Source: Bacillota bacterium (GTDB lineage: Bacteria; Bacillota; Clostridia; Lachnospirales; Lachnospiraceae). From it: a stretch of DNA of 64,000 nt. The stretch lies in contig JAFAGA010000008.1 of NCBI GenBank assembly GCA_023423045.1, positions 94,688 to 158,687 of the forward strand. The letters are read 5' to 3'. Below are positions 15,160 through 24,588 of this stretch, in pieces. The notes beneath the pieces are model-generated. The model had not been told where the DNA came from. It was given only the letters and a program-made list of their open reading frames with translations, and ran no database searches. The stretch's first letter is position 1. Each line of letters begins with the position of its first letter. The position numbers were made by a program, and so were the translations under genes.

Positions 15160-16446
15160 TTAAATAAGAGAAACTTCTCTACCTCCGGCATATTTTGTGA
15201 CGATCTCCCTGTCATCCGAAAGATAGATTAACCGCTCCAGACGCTGCTTTAAATCCAGGGGCTGAGGATGCTTCAGACGGCTGTCGTCCAGAACAACGGC
15301 ATCAAATTCATATCCGGCCTCAAAACTTCCGACCTTTCCGAAAAATTCTCCGCCGCCCATGGTGGCCATATAAAATACCTCTTCCGCTGTCAGCGGCTTC
15401 TGGGAGCTGTCATGAAGCTTCCAGCGCATCTTGGATGCCTGGATTGCACGTGCCATAGAGGAGAACATATTCTCTGAAGAACCTCCGGCAACATCACTTC
15501 CAAGTCCCACCTTCACACCTGTCTCAAGAAACTTCCTCACCGGCGCTACTCCTGAGGAAAGATTCATATTAGATTCCGGGCAATGCGCAACATAGACACC
15601 GTTTTCCTTCATCCGCATAATTTCACGGTCGTCTGAAAGAACGCAGTGAGCCATAATGGTCTTACAATCCCTGCCGAACAAACCAAACTGGTCATAAACG
15701 TCTCCATAGAACTCCGACCAGGGACAAAGCTCCTTCACCCAGGCAATCTCTCCTGAATTTTCCGAAAGATGGGACTGCAAAGATAAACTATGCTTCACCT
15801 GCAGCTTCTTCAAATACCTCATTACGTCATCCGTACAGCAAGGAGTAAATCTCGGAGTCAAAATAGGTTTTGTGTACCGGAAGTCTCTAAGCGCGGCCTC
15901 CTCAAGCCATCTCTCTGTCTCTTCCGCCGATTCTTCCGGTGAGCTTTCTTTCAGATAATCCGGACAATTGCGGTCCATATTAACCTTACCCACCAAGGTA
16001 ATCAGTCCGGCTTCCTCTAACATCTCCATCAGCATCAAAGTTGCCGGCCGATGTGTTGTAGCAAAGACGCAAGCTCTGGTTGTGGGGCTTTTTCTCAAAT
16101 TCTCGACAAATATGGCATAGGCGCTCTTGGCGTACTCCATATCCCGGAACTTTGCTTCCTCCGGAAAAGTATTGGCTTCAAGCCAACCAATCAGTTCCAT
16201 ATCCATTCCCAGTCCTCGGAACGAATACTGAGGCGCATGTGTATGCAAGTCGGTCAATCCCGGAATGATCAGTGCATCCCCATAATCCCGAAGAGGAATA
16301 TCCTGATACCCGGAAGGAAGTGTCCTGTATACTCCCTGCGACACTCCATTCTCACAGACCAAATATCCGTTCTCGATCATCGTTAACTCTGTGGTGTTCT
16401 TACTGTAAATAATATTTCCCTTTAAAACATAAATAGATCCACTCAC
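15160..16446 (-). CDS. guaD: Guanine deaminase-type amidohydrolase
   Basis: This 428-residue amidohydrolase is predicted to convert guanine to xanthine and ammonia. The zinc-binding DLHTHAPQY motif at about residue 67 and the following FRGLGMDMELIGWL are characteristic of GuaD. Further metal and catalytic residues appear in LQSHLSEN, IMAHCV and GLGSDVAGG. Length fits the family. A guanine-class purine riboswitch sits in the leader (16509-16575), independent support for a purine role. It is monocistronic with a terminator on its 3' side. Confidence 0.92.
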   Translation of the reverse strand: MSGSIYVLKGNIIYSKNTTELTMIENGYLVCENGVSQGVYRTLPSGYQDIPLRDYGDALIIPGLTDLHTHAPQYSFRGLGMDMELIGWLEANTFPEEAKFRDMEYAKSAYAIFVENLRKSPTTRACVFATTHRPATLMLMEMLEEAGLITLVGKVNMDRNCPDYLKESSPEESAEETERWLEEAALRDFRYTKPILTPRFTPCCTDDVMRYLKKLQVKHSLSLQSHLSENSGEIAWVKELCPWSEFYGDVYDQFGLFGRDCKTIMAHCVLSDDREIMRMKENGVYVAHCPESNMNLSSGVAPVRKFLETGVKVGLGSDVAGGSSENMFSSMARAIQASKMRWKLHDSSQKPLTAEEVFYMATMGGGEFFGKVGSFEAGYEFDAVVLDDSRLKHPQPLDLKQRLERLIYLSDDREIVTKYAGGREVSLI

Positions 16447-16508
16447 CTGCTTCTTCCTCCTTAAAATTAATCCATGCTATTTTATCGAATGCATAGAGAG
16501 GCCTGCCG

Positions 16509-16575
16509 ATACTTATAGACAACTATTAAGGTAGCTGGTAGAAACGTTCAACCGATTATGAACCTATATAAGTAT
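16509..16575 (-). ncRNA. Purine riboswitch, guanine class
   Basis: On the minus strand a nine-base-pair P1 (ATACTTATA at 16575-16567 with TATAAGTAT at 16517-16509) encloses two hairpins. P2 is formed by GTTCA/TGAAC with a loop containing GG. The junction GTTTCTACC follows and matches the purine aptamer J2/3 core. P3 (AGCTA/TAGTT) has the loop CCTTAAT. Loop GG and CC residues can make the known kissing contact. The pairing nucleotide before P1 (position 74 in the standard numbering) is C, which selects guanine over adenine. No U-run terminator follows; the stretch to the ribosome binding site may control translation. Confidence 0.88.
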
Positions 16576-16652
16576 ACCAATTGATATTTTATAATATTCT
16601 ATTATCTCTAATCTCAATCAATATTCCTTCCTCCCTAATTTCTATTATACTA

Positions 16653-16700
16653 TAAAATGCCGGTTTTAGCTATTTCTATTTCTAAAAAACCGGCATTTTA
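16653..16700 (-). terminator. Terminator after the PAS protein gene
   Basis: TAAAATGCCGGTTT pairs with AAACCGGCATTTTA around a 20-base loop. It sits about 100 bases past the stop at 16803 in minus-strand sense. A-rich and T-rich arms would allow termination in either direction. Confidence 0.85.
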
Positions 16701-16802
16701 AATACTATTTACAGTTTACACCATGTACTCTAGTGCAATATGACGATACGTTTGCATCTGGCCTTCAGCGGGAATGGATATGTTCAGATCCTTACAATTC
16801 CA

Positions 16803-17630
16803 TTAGGCATCCCGGTCTGTAACATCAAAAATAATGGAACAGAGCAAAGCATTCTTTCCGTCTGAAATCGGACAGGAATAAACCTCCACAAGCCGGATCA
16901 TTCCATTTTTCAGACGATGAGGAAAGATAAAGAAGCGTTGTTCCTCCTTATAAGACATCATCTGGTATCTGTCCACTTCTTCCGGGGGCAGATTGTTGAT
17001 ATCACTGATCAGAAGGCTCTGCATCTCTTCCTTGGAATACCCATAGAAGGAACAGGCGGCAGGATTCGCTTCAACAATTCTACCGGAGATTGGATCTATC
17101 ATCAGCATGGCTACAGTATGGCGATAGAACATGGACCGAAGACGCCGCGCAAGGGTCTCCTTTTCATTCCGTGCCTTTTCTAATTCCGAACTATCCTTGA
17201 CGGAACATGGAAGATAAGGCATCTCCTTCGGATATAAATCCGTCTTCTCTTCTTCGTATGACGCTTCCTCCCCGGAAACATCCCTGACAGCAGCCACAAA
17301 AAAATCATGCTCCAAAGGGATTACAATCAGTTTTAAACAACGCCTGATATCCTCAATCCATTGTGTTATTTCCTGGGTTTTTCCCGTACGTACAGCGCTC
17401 CCGCAATAGGAAATTAAACCGCAGCTGCCGTAATCCCTGTTCCGGAAAACCTCCGATGCCCTTTTTCCAAGAATTTCATCCCTATGCAAATCTGTCAATT
17501 TTTCAAACTCCCGATTGACATCCAAAAAAATGCAATCATCTGCCTCATTTCGGCTATCTGCAATTAAACGCAGATAGCCAAGGCCCATAGGAAAGGAGTC
17601 CGGTATTCCCTGCTGGAAACTTCCATCCAT
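16803..17630 (-). CDS. PAS-domain protein without output domain
   Basis: The start at 17630 follows GGAGAGGGGG; an ATG 24 bases upstream is less well placed. The 275-residue soluble protein has one PAS-like domain at about residues 15-120 (DVNREFEKLTDLHRDEILGK) and a second at about 160-275 (MLMIDPISGRIVEANPAA, then FYGYSKEEMQ), joined by an acidic linker. No kinase, GGDEF, EAL, HD-GYP or DNA-binding region is present. It lies 59 bases downstream of a chemotaxis receptor gene, so it may be a soluble sensor or modulator in that pathway. This is inference from position only. Confidence 0.8.
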   Translation of the reverse strand: MDGSFQQGIPDSFPMGLGYLRLIADSRNEADDCIFLDVNREFEKLTDLHRDEILGKRASEVFRNRDYGSCGLISYCGSAVRTGKTQEITQWIEDIRRCLKLIVIPLEHDFFVAAVRDVSGEEASYEEEKTDLYPKEMPYLPCSVKDSSELEKARNEKETLARRLRSMFYRHTVAMLMIDPISGRIVEANPAACSFYGYSKEEMQSLLISDINNLPPEEVDRYQMMSYKEEQRFFIFPHRLKNGMIRLVEVYSCPISDGKNALLCSIIFDVTDRDA

Positions 17631-17689
17631 TCTTTCTCCCCCTCTCCATATCATTGTACTTCAATTAACGAAACCGCCGACCTGCCCCC

Positions 17690-19474
17690 TTAATATTTTC
17701 CAAAATTGTATTCGCCTGTATGCTCCGGCGCTTTTAACTCAGGAAGCTCAACATAAAGAGAACGGGCTTTCTGCTTTTCCTTTTCATATCCGGTATTCAG
17801 CTTGAATTTGCCAACCTCATCACGCAAGGTGACCGCCTGCGCAGACATCTCTTCACTGGTTGCCGAGTTCTCCTGTGCTGTGGCCGCATTGGTCTGCACC
17901 ACGGCAGAAACCTGCGACAGACCCAGCTTGATCTGTTCAATGGCACCTGCCTGCTCGGCGGAAGCCTGCTCAATTTTTATAATACTTTCATCCACCATTT
18001 TTGCTTTTGCTCCGACTTCCTGCAATATCTGGGCAGTCTTCTCCGTTGTCTGGATTCCATTCTTCACGCTGACAACAGAGGACTTGATAAGCTCAGCGGT
18101 TTGACGTGCCGCCTCCGCAGATTTTGCCGCAAGATTCCGCACCTCATCCGCCACAACTGCAAAGCCCTTACCGGCGCTTCCCGCACGCGCTGCTTCAATT
18201 GCCGCATTCAGGGAAAGAATATTAGTCTGGAAGGCAATATCCTCTATCACCTTTGTTATACTGGTTATTTGATTGGAGGTAGACCCAATATCGGCCATTG
18301 CCTGCGTAAGCTGCTCCATATGTTCGTTACCGGTATTAACGCCTGCAACAGCTTCGTCCACATATCGTGCTGCTGTTTTCACACTTGCCGAGTTATCTTC
18401 TGCCTGATCGGCTATTAAGCCGATGGAAACCGTCAGTTCCTCAACGGATGCCGCCTGCTGGGTCGATCCCGCCGCAAGCGCCTGGGCCCCGCCCGCAACC
18501 TGGGAAGCACCGGTGCTGACCTGCTCTGCAGCGGTATCAATGGCCAGCATGGTATCATTCAAAGCCGCCACCGTATTCCCAATGGTCTCTTTCAGCATCA
18601 TGAAATCTCCGGGATAATCCATATCCACTCGGATCTGCAGATCCCCCCTGGATAACCTCATAAACTTTTCTATCACATCACCAAGGATAGTGGCTTGCAT
18701 CCGATTGGCCTTCTGGATAAGCTTGGCCATCTGCCCCAATTCATCCAGGCTTTCGTACTGAATCGCTACATTCATATTTCCCCTGGCCATTTCCTCGTAT
18801 ACCTGTACAATTTCCTTCACCGGCTTCAAAATGGAGTTTCTGATTAATATAGTAATCACCACTGTCAGCAGGACAGAAACAACCGCACAGGATATAAGCA
18901 GAAGCCATGCCAAATCCACAGAATTCCGAGCATCCACCCTTTGCTGTTCCGCACGTATACTCGCTGTATCAGTGAAATCCAGTAAAATCTCTGTAACCTG
19001 ATCAAAAGTAGGAACATATTGCTCAAGGAAGAGATCATGTCCTTTTTGTATATTCTCCTCTGTCGGATTCTTAATTATTTCTGCAATCTGTTGCCTTACG
19101 GCGCCCGTCTGATCCAACAGGGTATTTATTTCTTTTATTTTCGCATCACGATCCGTATTTCTTTGATTACCCGAATATTTATCCAGCTCCGCACGTGCGC
19201 TTTTTCCGTCCTCGGCTGCCTGCGCCATGAGCTTTTCAATGGTTGCCGCATCCCTTTCAGCAAAAGCACGGGCCATATAACGCTGGGCAGATACAATATC
19301 CCTCCTGATGGTCCAAACACTGGTGTTATTGGGCAGGGTGTACTGGCCGTACAATTCCACCTGCTGATCAATCTTATTGATGCTTCCAATAGAAATAACA
19401 ATAGATACAATCATTAAGATAAGTATCATTCCGAAACCAATAATCAATTTTTTACTAATGGACAGATTTTTCAT
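17690..19474 (-). CDS. Methyl-accepting chemotaxis protein
   Basis: The start at 19474 has GAAAGGGG upstream. The 594-residue protein shows an N-terminal membrane segment (residues about 9-32), a periplasmic-side four-helix-bundle sensor (about 33-190), a second membrane segment, HAMP (about 210-265) and a long coiled-coil signalling domain. The highly conserved hairpin tip EDIAFQTNILSLNAAIEAAR is intact and binds CheA/CheW. A four-helix sensor usually detects small ligands such as amino acids or organic acids. No che genes are nearby, so it feeds a distant chemotaxis array. Confidence 0.95.
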   Translation of the reverse strand: MKNLSISKKLIIGFGMILILMIVSIVISIGSINKIDQQVELYGQYTLPNNTSVWTIRRDIVSAQRYMARAFAERDAATIEKLMAQAAEDGKSARAELDKYSGNQRNTDRDAKIKEINTLLDQTGAVRQQIAEIIKNPTEENIQKGHDLFLEQYVPTFDQVTEILLDFTDTASIRAEQQRVDARNSVDLAWLLLISCAVVSVLLTVVITILIRNSILKPVKEIVQVYEEMARGNMNVAIQYESLDELGQMAKLIQKANRMQATILGDVIEKFMRLSRGDLQIRVDMDYPGDFMMLKETIGNTVAALNDTMLAIDTAAEQVSTGASQVAGGAQALAAGSTQQAASVEELTVSIGLIADQAEDNSASVKTAARYVDEAVAGVNTGNEHMEQLTQAMADIGSTSNQITSITKVIEDIAFQTNILSLNAAIEAARAGSAGKGFAVVADEVRNLAAKSAEAARQTAELIKSSVVSVKNGIQTTEKTAQILQEVGAKAKMVDESIIKIEQASAEQAGAIEQIKLGLSQVSAVVQTNAATAQENSATSEEMSAQAVTLRDEVGKFKLNTGYEKEKQKARSLYVELPELKAPEHTGEYNFGKY

Positions 19475-19519
19475 AATCTTTCCCCTTTCATTATCTATCA
19501 TATGATATAGTACTCACGA

Positions 19520-19645
19520 TCACCTAACCCACTCATCTCCTTCCGTAAACAGTACTTTTACCTCCTTCCGCACTTTCTTGGTTCCTTTGTATTTCTCAAA
19601 TTCACCATCGCACAATGCAATTCTCCTCGCCATGCTGTCCGTCAT
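19520..19645 (-). CDS. Possible small ORF or gene remnant, 41 codons
   Basis: A minus-strand frame with GTGGAG about ten bases before its ATG encodes 41 residues of charged, helix-like sequence (DGEFEKYKGTKKVRKEVKVL, then FTEGDEWVR). The frame continues open upstream without a better start. It looks coding in composition, but I recognise no family. It could be the C-terminal end of a decayed gene. The rest of the 19475-20051 gap is AT-rich and holds only the terminator at 19980-20018. Confidence 0.3.
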   Translation of the reverse strand: MTDSMARRIALCDGEFEKYKGTKKVRKEVKVLFTEGDEWVR

Positions 19646-19979
19646 TCCAGAATGAATCTCCACAGCCGTTTTACCCTCTTCTTGACAGGATCTGTTTCTT
19701 CCTGTATTGTTAAATAAAATACAAACTCCTGAATTATTTATATCGCAAATAATTTTTTCCTACATACTCCATTTCGTAGTATTTCTTTGTTTTTCGTCAA
19801 CTTTCATCACTTCTGGGAACAACCGACTATTAAATTCTCCTCTTTTTCCTCCATTTTCTTTTAATTTATCACAAAAAACGACATATTACAATACAAATAA
19901 CATATCTTGGATACCAAAAAATAACCAACCGGCACTTGTCCTATGTAAGGGTATTGTCCTTGACATTTTCCTCAATAAG

Positions 19980-20018
19980 AAAGCCCACAGGCGGTTAAAA
20001 ACATCTCCTGCGGGCTTT
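19980..20018 (-). terminator. Terminator after the aldo/keto reductase gene
   Basis: AAAGCCC-A-CAGG pairs with CCTG-C-GGGCTTT with one mismatch, followed by TCTTATT on the minus strand, 34 bases beyond the stop codon. Confidence 0.85.
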
Positions 20019-20051
20019 GCTATTCTTCTATTTTTGTTCCGAACATCTATG

Positions 20052-20975
20052 CTACGGCAATATGTTCCCAGCCGCACGATAGATCTCATACCATTCCTCA
20101 CGAGTCAGATAAATATCTGCTGCTTTGATACAATCCTTCAGACGTTCAATGTTCATGGTCCCTGTCACAGGCTGCATGCGTGCCGGATGGCGCAGAAGCC
20201 ATGCCATGGCAATTGTGGTATTGGTAACCTGATATTTGGCGGCAATCTCATCAATCTTGGCATTGAGTTGAGGGAACTTCTCATTATCCAAAAAGACACC
20301 TTCAAAAAATCCATACTGGAACGGCGACCAGGGCTGTATCGTAATATCGTTCAGACGGCAGAAGTCCAGAACACTTCCATCACGGCTGACCGCGGACTCA
20401 TCAAGCATGTTGACATGAATCCCTGCTGAAATCATGGTAGCATTAGTTATGCTTAACTGCAGCTGGTTCGCTGCAATCGGCTGCTTCACGTATTTTTGAA
20501 GCAGCTGTATCTGCATTGGATTCTGATTGGATACACCGAAATTGCGGACTTTTCCGCTGCTATGAAGTTGATCAAAAGCCTCGGCAACCTCCTCCGGCTC
20601 GACTAAGGCATCCGGACGGTGCAGAAGCAGCACATCCAGATAATCCGTTTTCAGCCGTTTCAGGCTGCCGTCCACCGATTCTAAAATATGCTCCTTGGAG
20701 AAATCAAACATTCCCTTTCTGATTCCGCATTTGGATTGAAGTATGATCTTTTCACGCACAGTATCATTCATATGAATCGCATCTGCAAATATCTCTTCAC
20801 AGGTTCCACCCCCATAAATATCCGCATGATCAAAGAAAACGGCTCCTTCATCCATCGCTGTCTGAACAAAATGCTCCGCATCCTGTTTGCTCAATCCGTT
20901 AATACGCATACAGCCAACCGCAATTACCGGAACCTGTAAATTTGATTGTCCTAATCTCATTGTTTTCATAATCAT
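20052..20975 (-). CDS. Aldo/keto reductase (YdhF-like)
   Basis: This 307-residue protein is a complete AKR TIM-barrel. The catalytic tetrad is visible: Asp/Tyr in FDHADIYGGG, Lys in ILQSKCGI and His in LLHRPDAL. VRNFGVSNQNPMQI is the NADPH-barrel signature, and AMAWLLRHPARMQPV lies in the C-terminal cofactor-binding part. The family reduces aldehydes and ketones with NADPH; the physiological substrate is unknown. It lies downstream of the GntR gene on the same strand with a 114-base gap and probably forms its own unit ending in the terminator at 19980-20018. Confidence 0.92.
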   Translation of the reverse strand: MIMKTMRLGQSNLQVPVIAVGCMRINGLSKQDAEHFVQTAMDEGAVFFDHADIYGGGTCEEIFADAIHMNDTVREKIILQSKCGIRKGMFDFSKEHILESVDGSLKRLKTDYLDVLLLHRPDALVEPEEVAEAFDQLHSSGKVRNFGVSNQNPMQIQLLQKYVKQPIAANQLQLSITNATMISAGIHVNMLDESAVSRDGSVLDFCRLNDITIQPWSPFQYGFFEGVFLDNEKFPQLNAKIDEIAAKYQVTNTTIAMAWLLRHPARMQPVTGTMNIERLKDCIKAADIYLTREEWYEIYRAAGNILP

Positions 20976-21089
20976 TTTACCCCTTTCCTATGGTATCTAT
21001 TTAGCCTGTTTACAAATTTCAAGCATCCTCTGCATGAACTTACGGCTCTAATGAGATTATAAGCCTTCACCTTAACTTTAAGTCAATAG

Positions 21090-21830
21090 CTATCTGGTTA
21101 TTTCTACAATAAATTTATTCCTCTCTCCCGGGTATACGCTTTCGGCATATTCAATAACAGAACCATCTTCCCCATATCCAAAAGAGGATATGAAATGGAT
21201 CGGAGACCCTTCGTTAATTTTCAATAATTTGCTGATTTCTTTATTTGAAAGCCTTGCTTCAATCTCCCTTACCGCTTTTTTAATAGAAACATTATTTTCT
21301 TCAAAAACCTCATAAAGAGAGCGTTTCTCGAAATCATACATGATAAGATTGGGGAATTTTTTATAAGGTATATATACCGTGGTCAAGAGTATCGGCTTAT
21401 TATCCTGCTCCTCATTATTATAAGCATATCTCAGTCTACTGAGCTTAATAATCTTATCCCCCTCCTCAACACCAAGCTTATCTACCAAAAAATCCGGACA
21501 AATTTTGATTGATATCTCTATTACCCTGGTTTCAGGAATTAATCCTTTTTTATGCATCTCTTGATTGTAGCTTTCTATAAAACGAGTATTTTCCTGAAGA
21601 ATTTTGGGTTTGGTAACAAAAGTCCCTTTTCCTTTTAATCTTTTCAGGTATCCTTTTGAAACCAGGATATTTAATCCCTGCCTCACCGTAGGACGGCTTA
21701 TATTAAACATGCTGCTAAGCTCCATTTCTGTAGGGATTAAATCTCCCTCTTTCAGCTTACTGTTTTTTATAAGATCCATTATATAGTTTTGTACCTTAAA
21801 ATATAAAGGCATATTCGACTCAGACTCCAT
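21090..21830 (-). CDS. GntR-family regulator with UTRA domain
   Basis: This 246-residue HutC-subfamily regulator has a winged helix in residues about 7-75 (LIPTEMELSSMFNISRPTVR, then GLNILVSKGYLKRLKGKGTF) and a UTRA ligand-binding domain in residues about 95-240. UTRA domains usually sense a sugar phosphate or other catabolic intermediate. It follows the GH38-like gene by 14 bases and is therefore in the same operon. TGTAATTACA palindromes in front of the operon (24286-24411) are its likely operators. Confidence 0.93.
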   Translation of the reverse strand: MESESNMPLYFKVQNYIMDLIKNSKLKEGDLIPTEMELSSMFNISRPTVRQGLNILVSKGYLKRLKGKGTFVTKPKILQENTRFIESYNQEMHKKGLIPETRVIEISIKICPDFLVDKLGVEEGDKIIKLSRLRYAYNNEEQDNKPILLTTVYIPYKKFPNLIMYDFEKRSLYEVFEENNVSIKKAVREIEARLSNKEISKLLKINEGSPIHFISSFGYGEDGSVIEYAESVYPGERNKFIVEITR

Positions 21831-21844
21831 AGCCTCCTCCTCTA

Positions 21845-24241
21845 TTAATCATAAATCATAAATGTCACAATCCCATATCCCTCTTCCTTCATCGTTTTAA
21901 AACTTTGCTCTGCGCTGGTTGTTTTAATAAGCTCCAGGGTGTAACAAAATTCCGTGATGCCTGACAGGTCCATTTTAAAGTTTGTCTCCCAGGTATTATT
22001 CATAATCCATGAGTACACATCTCTTTTATTGTTTTCTGCCTTATTGTCACAAAGTAAGATTGGATGATGTCTTAATTCTCCCATATAGATCAGCGGTGCA
22101 TCCTTTGTCTGAATTAAAACGGTACTTTCTTTGGTTTCGTAAATCAAACCGTTATCGACAAGATAATATTCCATACAGGTGCCTGGGATCTGATCAATAC
22201 CCGGCCTCATTACCGCATCGCTCTTATCGATATATAATGCCGCCTCCGAAAGGCTTAATGCTAATGGCAGATAAATGCTTTCTATATCTGTAGATAGATG
22301 CTTGGCTATTTTATATTTGAAATCTAATTTCGGAAGTGTATTATAAAGCTTGATGACGACGGAGCTGAAATAAGTACCTTCCAATTCGTAGACAAGCTCT
22401 ACCGTTGTAAAAATTTCACCATTATCTATGATTTTTACCTCGGTCAGATCACCAGTGTATTTCTTTGAATGGAGCCCTCTTATATTTCTTCCCAAAAGCC
22501 TTCTTTCTTCATAGACATTCGTTCTGATTTTCGTATTCTCATAAATTGGGGTAAAGAATCTGGCATCTCCCGGCCTTAACATTTCAATATTATCTGTTTT
22601 ATTATAAAAAGAAGTAACTCCCTTTCCTATTTCATAGGCTATTTTAAAGTAGGCGTTCTCAATTTGATAGGGGAGCTGATAGCTTTTGGGATCGTAGTTA
22701 TTCACTATGTCTTTTACTCTTTCCGACCCGACATAAGCTATTCTTGAATTGATCATATCAACTTTCCCTGCTGCTTCTTCATATCTGTATATTTTTTCTT
22801 CCCTGGTCTCGAAGGAATCGATAAAACTGATAAGAACACCTCTGGGATGGGAAGACAATTGAGTAATCATTTCCTGCCCTGATGTCTCACAAATCACCTT
22901 TACCCCCGGGTACTTCCATGCTTCTATATAGAATTCTACTACTTTCCGGCCCCCACGCTCTGATGCATTGATTGCCTTTACTTTGCCGTTCAAATCATAG
23001 TATCGAAGCTTATCCCCTCTGTTATGGGCGATACGGTTCAGGTTTTTTGCGGAGGCTTCATGTGCCTTTGAAGCGTAGCTTGTTTTTCTGATATCCAGGT
23101 TTTGCACCATGGTATCATATGGATTTGTTATGGTTGCCGAATGGCCCCAGGTATGTTCCGCATAGAGCAGCAGATTATCTTCCGCTTCTCTGACTAATTC
23201 CTTTTTGCTTACATGGCCCTGTGTATCTAATCTGTCGCATAGATGATACATTCTTTGTGCTTCTTTATAGTGCTTAACCGCATAAGGCGTACTTGCCACA
23301 CCGTTGGCCCACCAGTCATTCAGATCACCCTTGTAGACCGGTGCATCCTTTACCTGATCCTTAATTTTATCATAAAACTCCTGAATTGTGACCATTTCCA
23401 AACGTATCTCATCCCCGTAAGCCTCATTAAAGGCTGTAATCGTTCTGATAATATCGGTATTGGGCGGTGCATTGTCACTGAACACACCGGATACGCATGC
23501 GGGAATGAAGTCATAGAGATAGCCGTTTTCCTCACATGAGGTCAAATAATTAACTATATTATCCTTCAGTGTTTCAATATGCGTTTTGGGCTTCGTATTT
23601 GCGCCGAAATAGTTCTCCGTCATGAAGTTAATATTTTTATTATAAATTAAGCCCAGGGCATTGCCAAGATTATAATGCTCGCCGCTGAAAACCAAAAGTC
23701 TTTTTCCCTCTTTGTTCTCCCAATAGTAGGGCTTCTGATTCTGATAGAGCGGGTACATTCCGTGATGTGTGTGGATGTTTGTGAATAAGAACTCTATTCC
23801 GTTATCCAACAGCACATCAAGGGTTCCTAAGGACACCCCATTAACATCTGCATTCATCGCCACCTTGATATCAATTCCCTGTGCGTTAAAATGTTCAACC
23901 ATTTCCCTGGTTCTTTTATTCAATATCTTTTTATCCACCAAATCGTTAAAGTTAAGATAGGTTGCCGACAGCCCAATATTGTTTGATTTAATCATCGCAT
24001 ATAAATCTTGCTTTTCTTCCTCTGATGCTTCTTCTAAAAATCGTTCCACACAGTAATAAGTCTCACAGTTCCACTTGAAATTTTTATCAACTGTGTCGGC
24101 TCTGTGCCCTTCTTTTGCAGCATTTACTGCTGTTCTTATATAATCAATATGGTTGTAAATGATTCTTTCCTGTAAATCCGTATAACCGATATCCGTATGT
24201 GAATGATGCATGATATACATGGTCCATTTTCTGTTTGGCAT
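21845..24241 (-). CDS. GH38-like glycoside hydrolase (alpha-mannosidase superfamily)
   Basis: This 798-residue protein lacks a signal peptide and is expected in the cytoplasm. Residues about 5-300 resemble the GH38 catalytic (beta/alpha) barrel: MHHSHTDIGYT near residue 12 provides metal-binding His and Asp. MNADVNGVSLG at about residue 129 sits where GH38 enzymes carry their nucleophile Asp. The remaining 500 residues are beta-rich, as in the C-terminal part of alpha-mannosidases. The nucleophile context differs from the usual DxFG, so the substrate may not be a mannoside. A GntR/UTRA regulator is in the same operon, which fits intracellular sugar breakdown. GGAGG precedes the start. Confidence 0.75.
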   Translation of the reverse strand: MPNRKWTMYIMHHSHTDIGYTDLQERIIYNHIDYIRTAVNAAKEGHRADTVDKNFKWNCETYYCVERFLEEASEEEKQDLYAMIKSNNIGLSATYLNFNDLVDKKILNKRTREMVEHFNAQGIDIKVAMNADVNGVSLGTLDVLLDNGIEFLFTNIHTHHGMYPLYQNQKPYYWENKEGKRLLVFSGEHYNLGNALGLIYNKNINFMTENYFGANTKPKTHIETLKDNIVNYLTSCEENGYLYDFIPACVSGVFSDNAPPNTDIIRTITAFNEAYGDEIRLEMVTIQEFYDKIKDQVKDAPVYKGDLNDWWANGVASTPYAVKHYKEAQRMYHLCDRLDTQGHVSKKELVREAEDNLLLYAEHTWGHSATITNPYDTMVQNLDIRKTSYASKAHEASAKNLNRIAHNRGDKLRYYDLNGKVKAINASERGGRKVVEFYIEAWKYPGVKVICETSGQEMITQLSSHPRGVLISFIDSFETREEKIYRYEEAAGKVDMINSRIAYVGSERVKDIVNNYDPKSYQLPYQIENAYFKIAYEIGKGVTSFYNKTDNIEMLRPGDARFFTPIYENTKIRTNVYEERRLLGRNIRGLHSKKYTGDLTEVKIIDNGEIFTTVELVYELEGTYFSSVVIKLYNTLPKLDFKYKIAKHLSTDIESIYLPLALSLSEAALYIDKSDAVMRPGIDQIPGTCMEYYLVDNGLIYETKESTVLIQTKDAPLIYMGELRHHPILLCDNKAENNKRDVYSWIMNNTWETNFKMDLSGITEFCYTLELIKTTSAEQSFKTMKEEGYGIVTFMIYD

Positions 24242-24285
24242 AATAAAATCCTCCGTGATTAAGATATTTTTTTGTTATCATAGTT

Positions 24286-24411
24286 TGTACTTACATTTTT
24301 GCTGTAGATAAATTATATACTTATTTTTATCTAATGTAAATGTGATTTTCAAAAAAAGTCAGACTATGTAATTACATATTATAAGAAAAATGCAACAATA
24401 TGTAATTACAT
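24286..24411 (-). promoter_or_regulatory. Promoter and palindromic operators of the GH38-GntR operon
   Basis: A promoter TTTACA (24340-24335) - 17 bases - TATAAT (24317-24312) reads toward the GH38-like gene. Two identical 12-base palindromes ATGTAATTACAT lie upstream at 24366-24377 and 24400-24411, 34 bases apart. A related site, TGTACTTACA on the plus strand (24286-24295), lies downstream of the -10 box. Another possible -10 (TATAAT) falls between the two upstream palindromes. Sites on both sides of a promoter suit looping repression by the GntR protein. Confidence 0.7.
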
Positions 24412-24492
24412 TTGAAAAGAGGATTTATTTGATCAACAACTATAATAACTATCATAAATATTCGGAAGTTATAATCAAAGGCTATGATAATG

Positions 24493-24576
24493 CTTCCCTG
24501 GAAAGGGGATGATTCTTCTTATGTTACTGGTCAGGTTTTCATGTGGATGGAGGGCAGCAGACATCATTGAGCAAAG
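24493..24576 (+). pseudogene. C-terminal remnant of a short-chain dehydrogenase
   Basis: In one plus-strand frame the sequence reads GDDSSYVTGQVF, and after a one-base shift near 24540 it continues HVDGGQQTSL. SSYVTGQVFHVDGG is the classical C-terminal signature of SDR-family oxidoreductases. The N-terminal NAD-binding part is absent. This is a decayed gene end directly before the alcohol dehydrogenase remnant. Confidence 0.65.
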
Positions 24577-24588
24577 AAGGGACAAAAA

